Assembly (NCBI GenBank): GCA_963575745.1
Contig: CAUYUJ010015016.1
Location: 906,244-970,243 of the forward strand
Reading direction: 5' to 3'
From: Prorocentrum cordatum
Taxonomy: Eukaryota > Sar > Dinophyceae > Prorocentrales > Prorocentraceae
DNA: 64,000 bases
Made by a program: the position numbers and the translations under genes. The notes under the pieces are model-generated. The model was not told the DNA's origin and made no database searches. It saw nothing but the letters and a program-made list of their open reading frames with translations. Position 1 is the stretch's first letter, and the number at the start of each line of letters is the position of its first letter. This document shows positions 62,986 through 64,000 of this stretch, piece after piece.

Positions 62986-63830
62986 CTACAGCCGCGAAAA
63001 AGGCGATTTCATCTGAACAGCGGCCTGCTCGCGAAAAGAATCAACGCGCTGATGGATGCAAAATTCCTGCAGCGCGTCGAGCTTTAGGTCGAGGTATGCG
63101 CTCGAGGCATCTTCACTAAGCCGCAGGTTAGCCAGAGGGACGGGGTCATCTGGCTCCTTCAGAATATAGATGCAGCCGCCCAGCCCATTACTGTTGACCG
63201 CGTAACCCCGCGGCTGCAGGAGTTGAGACATGGAAGAGCGACGGCGACCCATGCCTAGAAAGAGGAGGCGGGCCTTGGAATCCGCATCTCTGCGGACGCG
63301 AAGTTGTGGTTCAGCCGCAAGAGGGCCAAGGTGAATGAACTCGCCATCAGCCTCGTACTGGGTCAGAAAGTTGCTGGCGTCAGACGCGGACTCAAACTGC
63401 AACGCAACGTTCCGCGCGAGGTCGAAAACCTTGATCGTGATGAGTTTCTGCATGCTGATGGGTCATATTTCGTCCGAATGGCCTCCCCAGCGCTCCGAAG
63501 TGTACTCGCTAACATACGACGTGGAAAGCCGAGGATCATAAATTTGGTCGTGCTATCTTGCCCACGTGCAGCGCGAGCAGCACGTGCATGAAGGGGGACA
63601 TGAGGAACACTGGGGGCAGAAATGATCCGTGCAAGCTTCGATTCAATATCAACAATCTTTTGCTGCAAACTCGAAGTGCTAGATGATCCAGACTCCGACA
63701 TCGAACATGGTGGGGGAGTACTCTCGAGCGAACATAAACGGGACTGCAGGAACTCGACCGAATTCGTCAGATCAGCGAACGCTGCGGCGTGCTCTTCCTC
63801 CAGCTGCGTGACCGTAGGGCGAATCTAATT
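62986..63830 (-). pseudogene. LINE N-terminal ORF region, decayed
   Basis: Two overlapping frames read as one protein. 63701-63470 has LQQKIVDIESKLARI (coiled coil) and TTKFMILGFPRRML. 63453-62986 has FDLARNVALQFESASDASNF, RDADSKARLLFLGMGRRRSS and SAYLDLKLDALQEFCIH. Coiled coil followed by a KFMILGF-type strand resembles the RNA-binding N-terminal ORFs of LINEs. The element's 5' end is probably outside the window. Confidence 0.55.
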
Positions 63831-64000
63831 TCGCATGGTCTGCAACGTCGTCGTGAATTGGGCACAGCGCAATTGAGTGATATCCATATGCGTCTTGATC
63901 GTTGCTACATCAGTGGCGGAGGCAGCTACCTGCGAAGAGAGGCCCTGGAGCGAACTGAGGATGAGGTCAGTATTATTCGTTGGGGCCGTCTTCGGTGATG

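Overview
The window looks like nuclear DNA of a dinoflagellate. It is GC-rich and repeat-dominated, with microsatellites, GC-rich minisatellites, degenerate LINEs and Ty1/copia-type retroelements whose RNase H, integrase and helicase signatures I recognise from that lineage. I see no bacterial operons, no rRNA or tRNA gene and no clear single-exon host gene. The species cannot be named from sequence alone.

Layout. 1-1.3 kb: 5'-truncated, decayed LINE reverse transcriptase (+). 1.4-15.7 kb: mostly non-coding repeats: an 83-bp tandem repeat, a (CAT)n block, a CCAAGANGGCC minisatellite with a ~365-bp higher-order period, a 57-bp GC-rich minisatellite, (GGA)n and a CAGAGAGCCC repeat. 15.8-50.7 kb: one nested insertion complex (below). 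50.7-53.5 kb: a CCACTGTCC minisatellite between inverted subrepeats. 53.5-55 kb: a probable fragment of an intron-containing gene (+), with a long A tract. 56.0-57.3 kb: a decayed copia Pol fragment (-). 59.1-64 kb: a long decayed LINE (-) with endonuclease, reverse transcriptase and a C-terminal Cys/His knuckle.

The nested complex has three levels. (1) The outer copia element (+) starts with a 218-bp LTR (15791-16008) and ends with a 216-bp LTR (50530-50745). Both LTRs run TGTCAA...TTGAGA and the flanks read CCCAT / CCCAC. Its order is Gag-protease-methyltransferase-like domain-integrase-RT-RNase H-membrane segment. (2) It is interrupted at 22645-49901 by a 27-kb element read on the minus strand and bounded by 164-bp direct repeats, with a poly-G tract beside its 3' repeat. 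This inner element carries zinc-finger ORFs, a CCCH Gag, protease, integrase, RT and RNase H. Downstream of RNase H it has some 15 kb of further coding sequence: a PCTGG...IEWP methyltransferase-like domain, an ORF with HGT...GVY motifs, a zinc-ribbon ORF and several unknown ORFs. (3) The inner element is itself split by a 4.4-kb insert (27655-32011, TTTCCC on both sides). That insert holds two 2023-bp tandem copies of a helicase C-terminal exon, each preceded by a 160-bp repeat array.

Two properties of the inner element stand out. It is peppered with at least 33 perfect short palindromes of variable arm but constant CTNAG centre, many inside linkers of ORFs and several at points where the reading frame changes. 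Its long frames are also interrupted by TAA/TAG/TGA codons at positions where Gln or Trp reads naturally. C-to-T decay is the leading explanation, and a non-standard code is a testable alternative.
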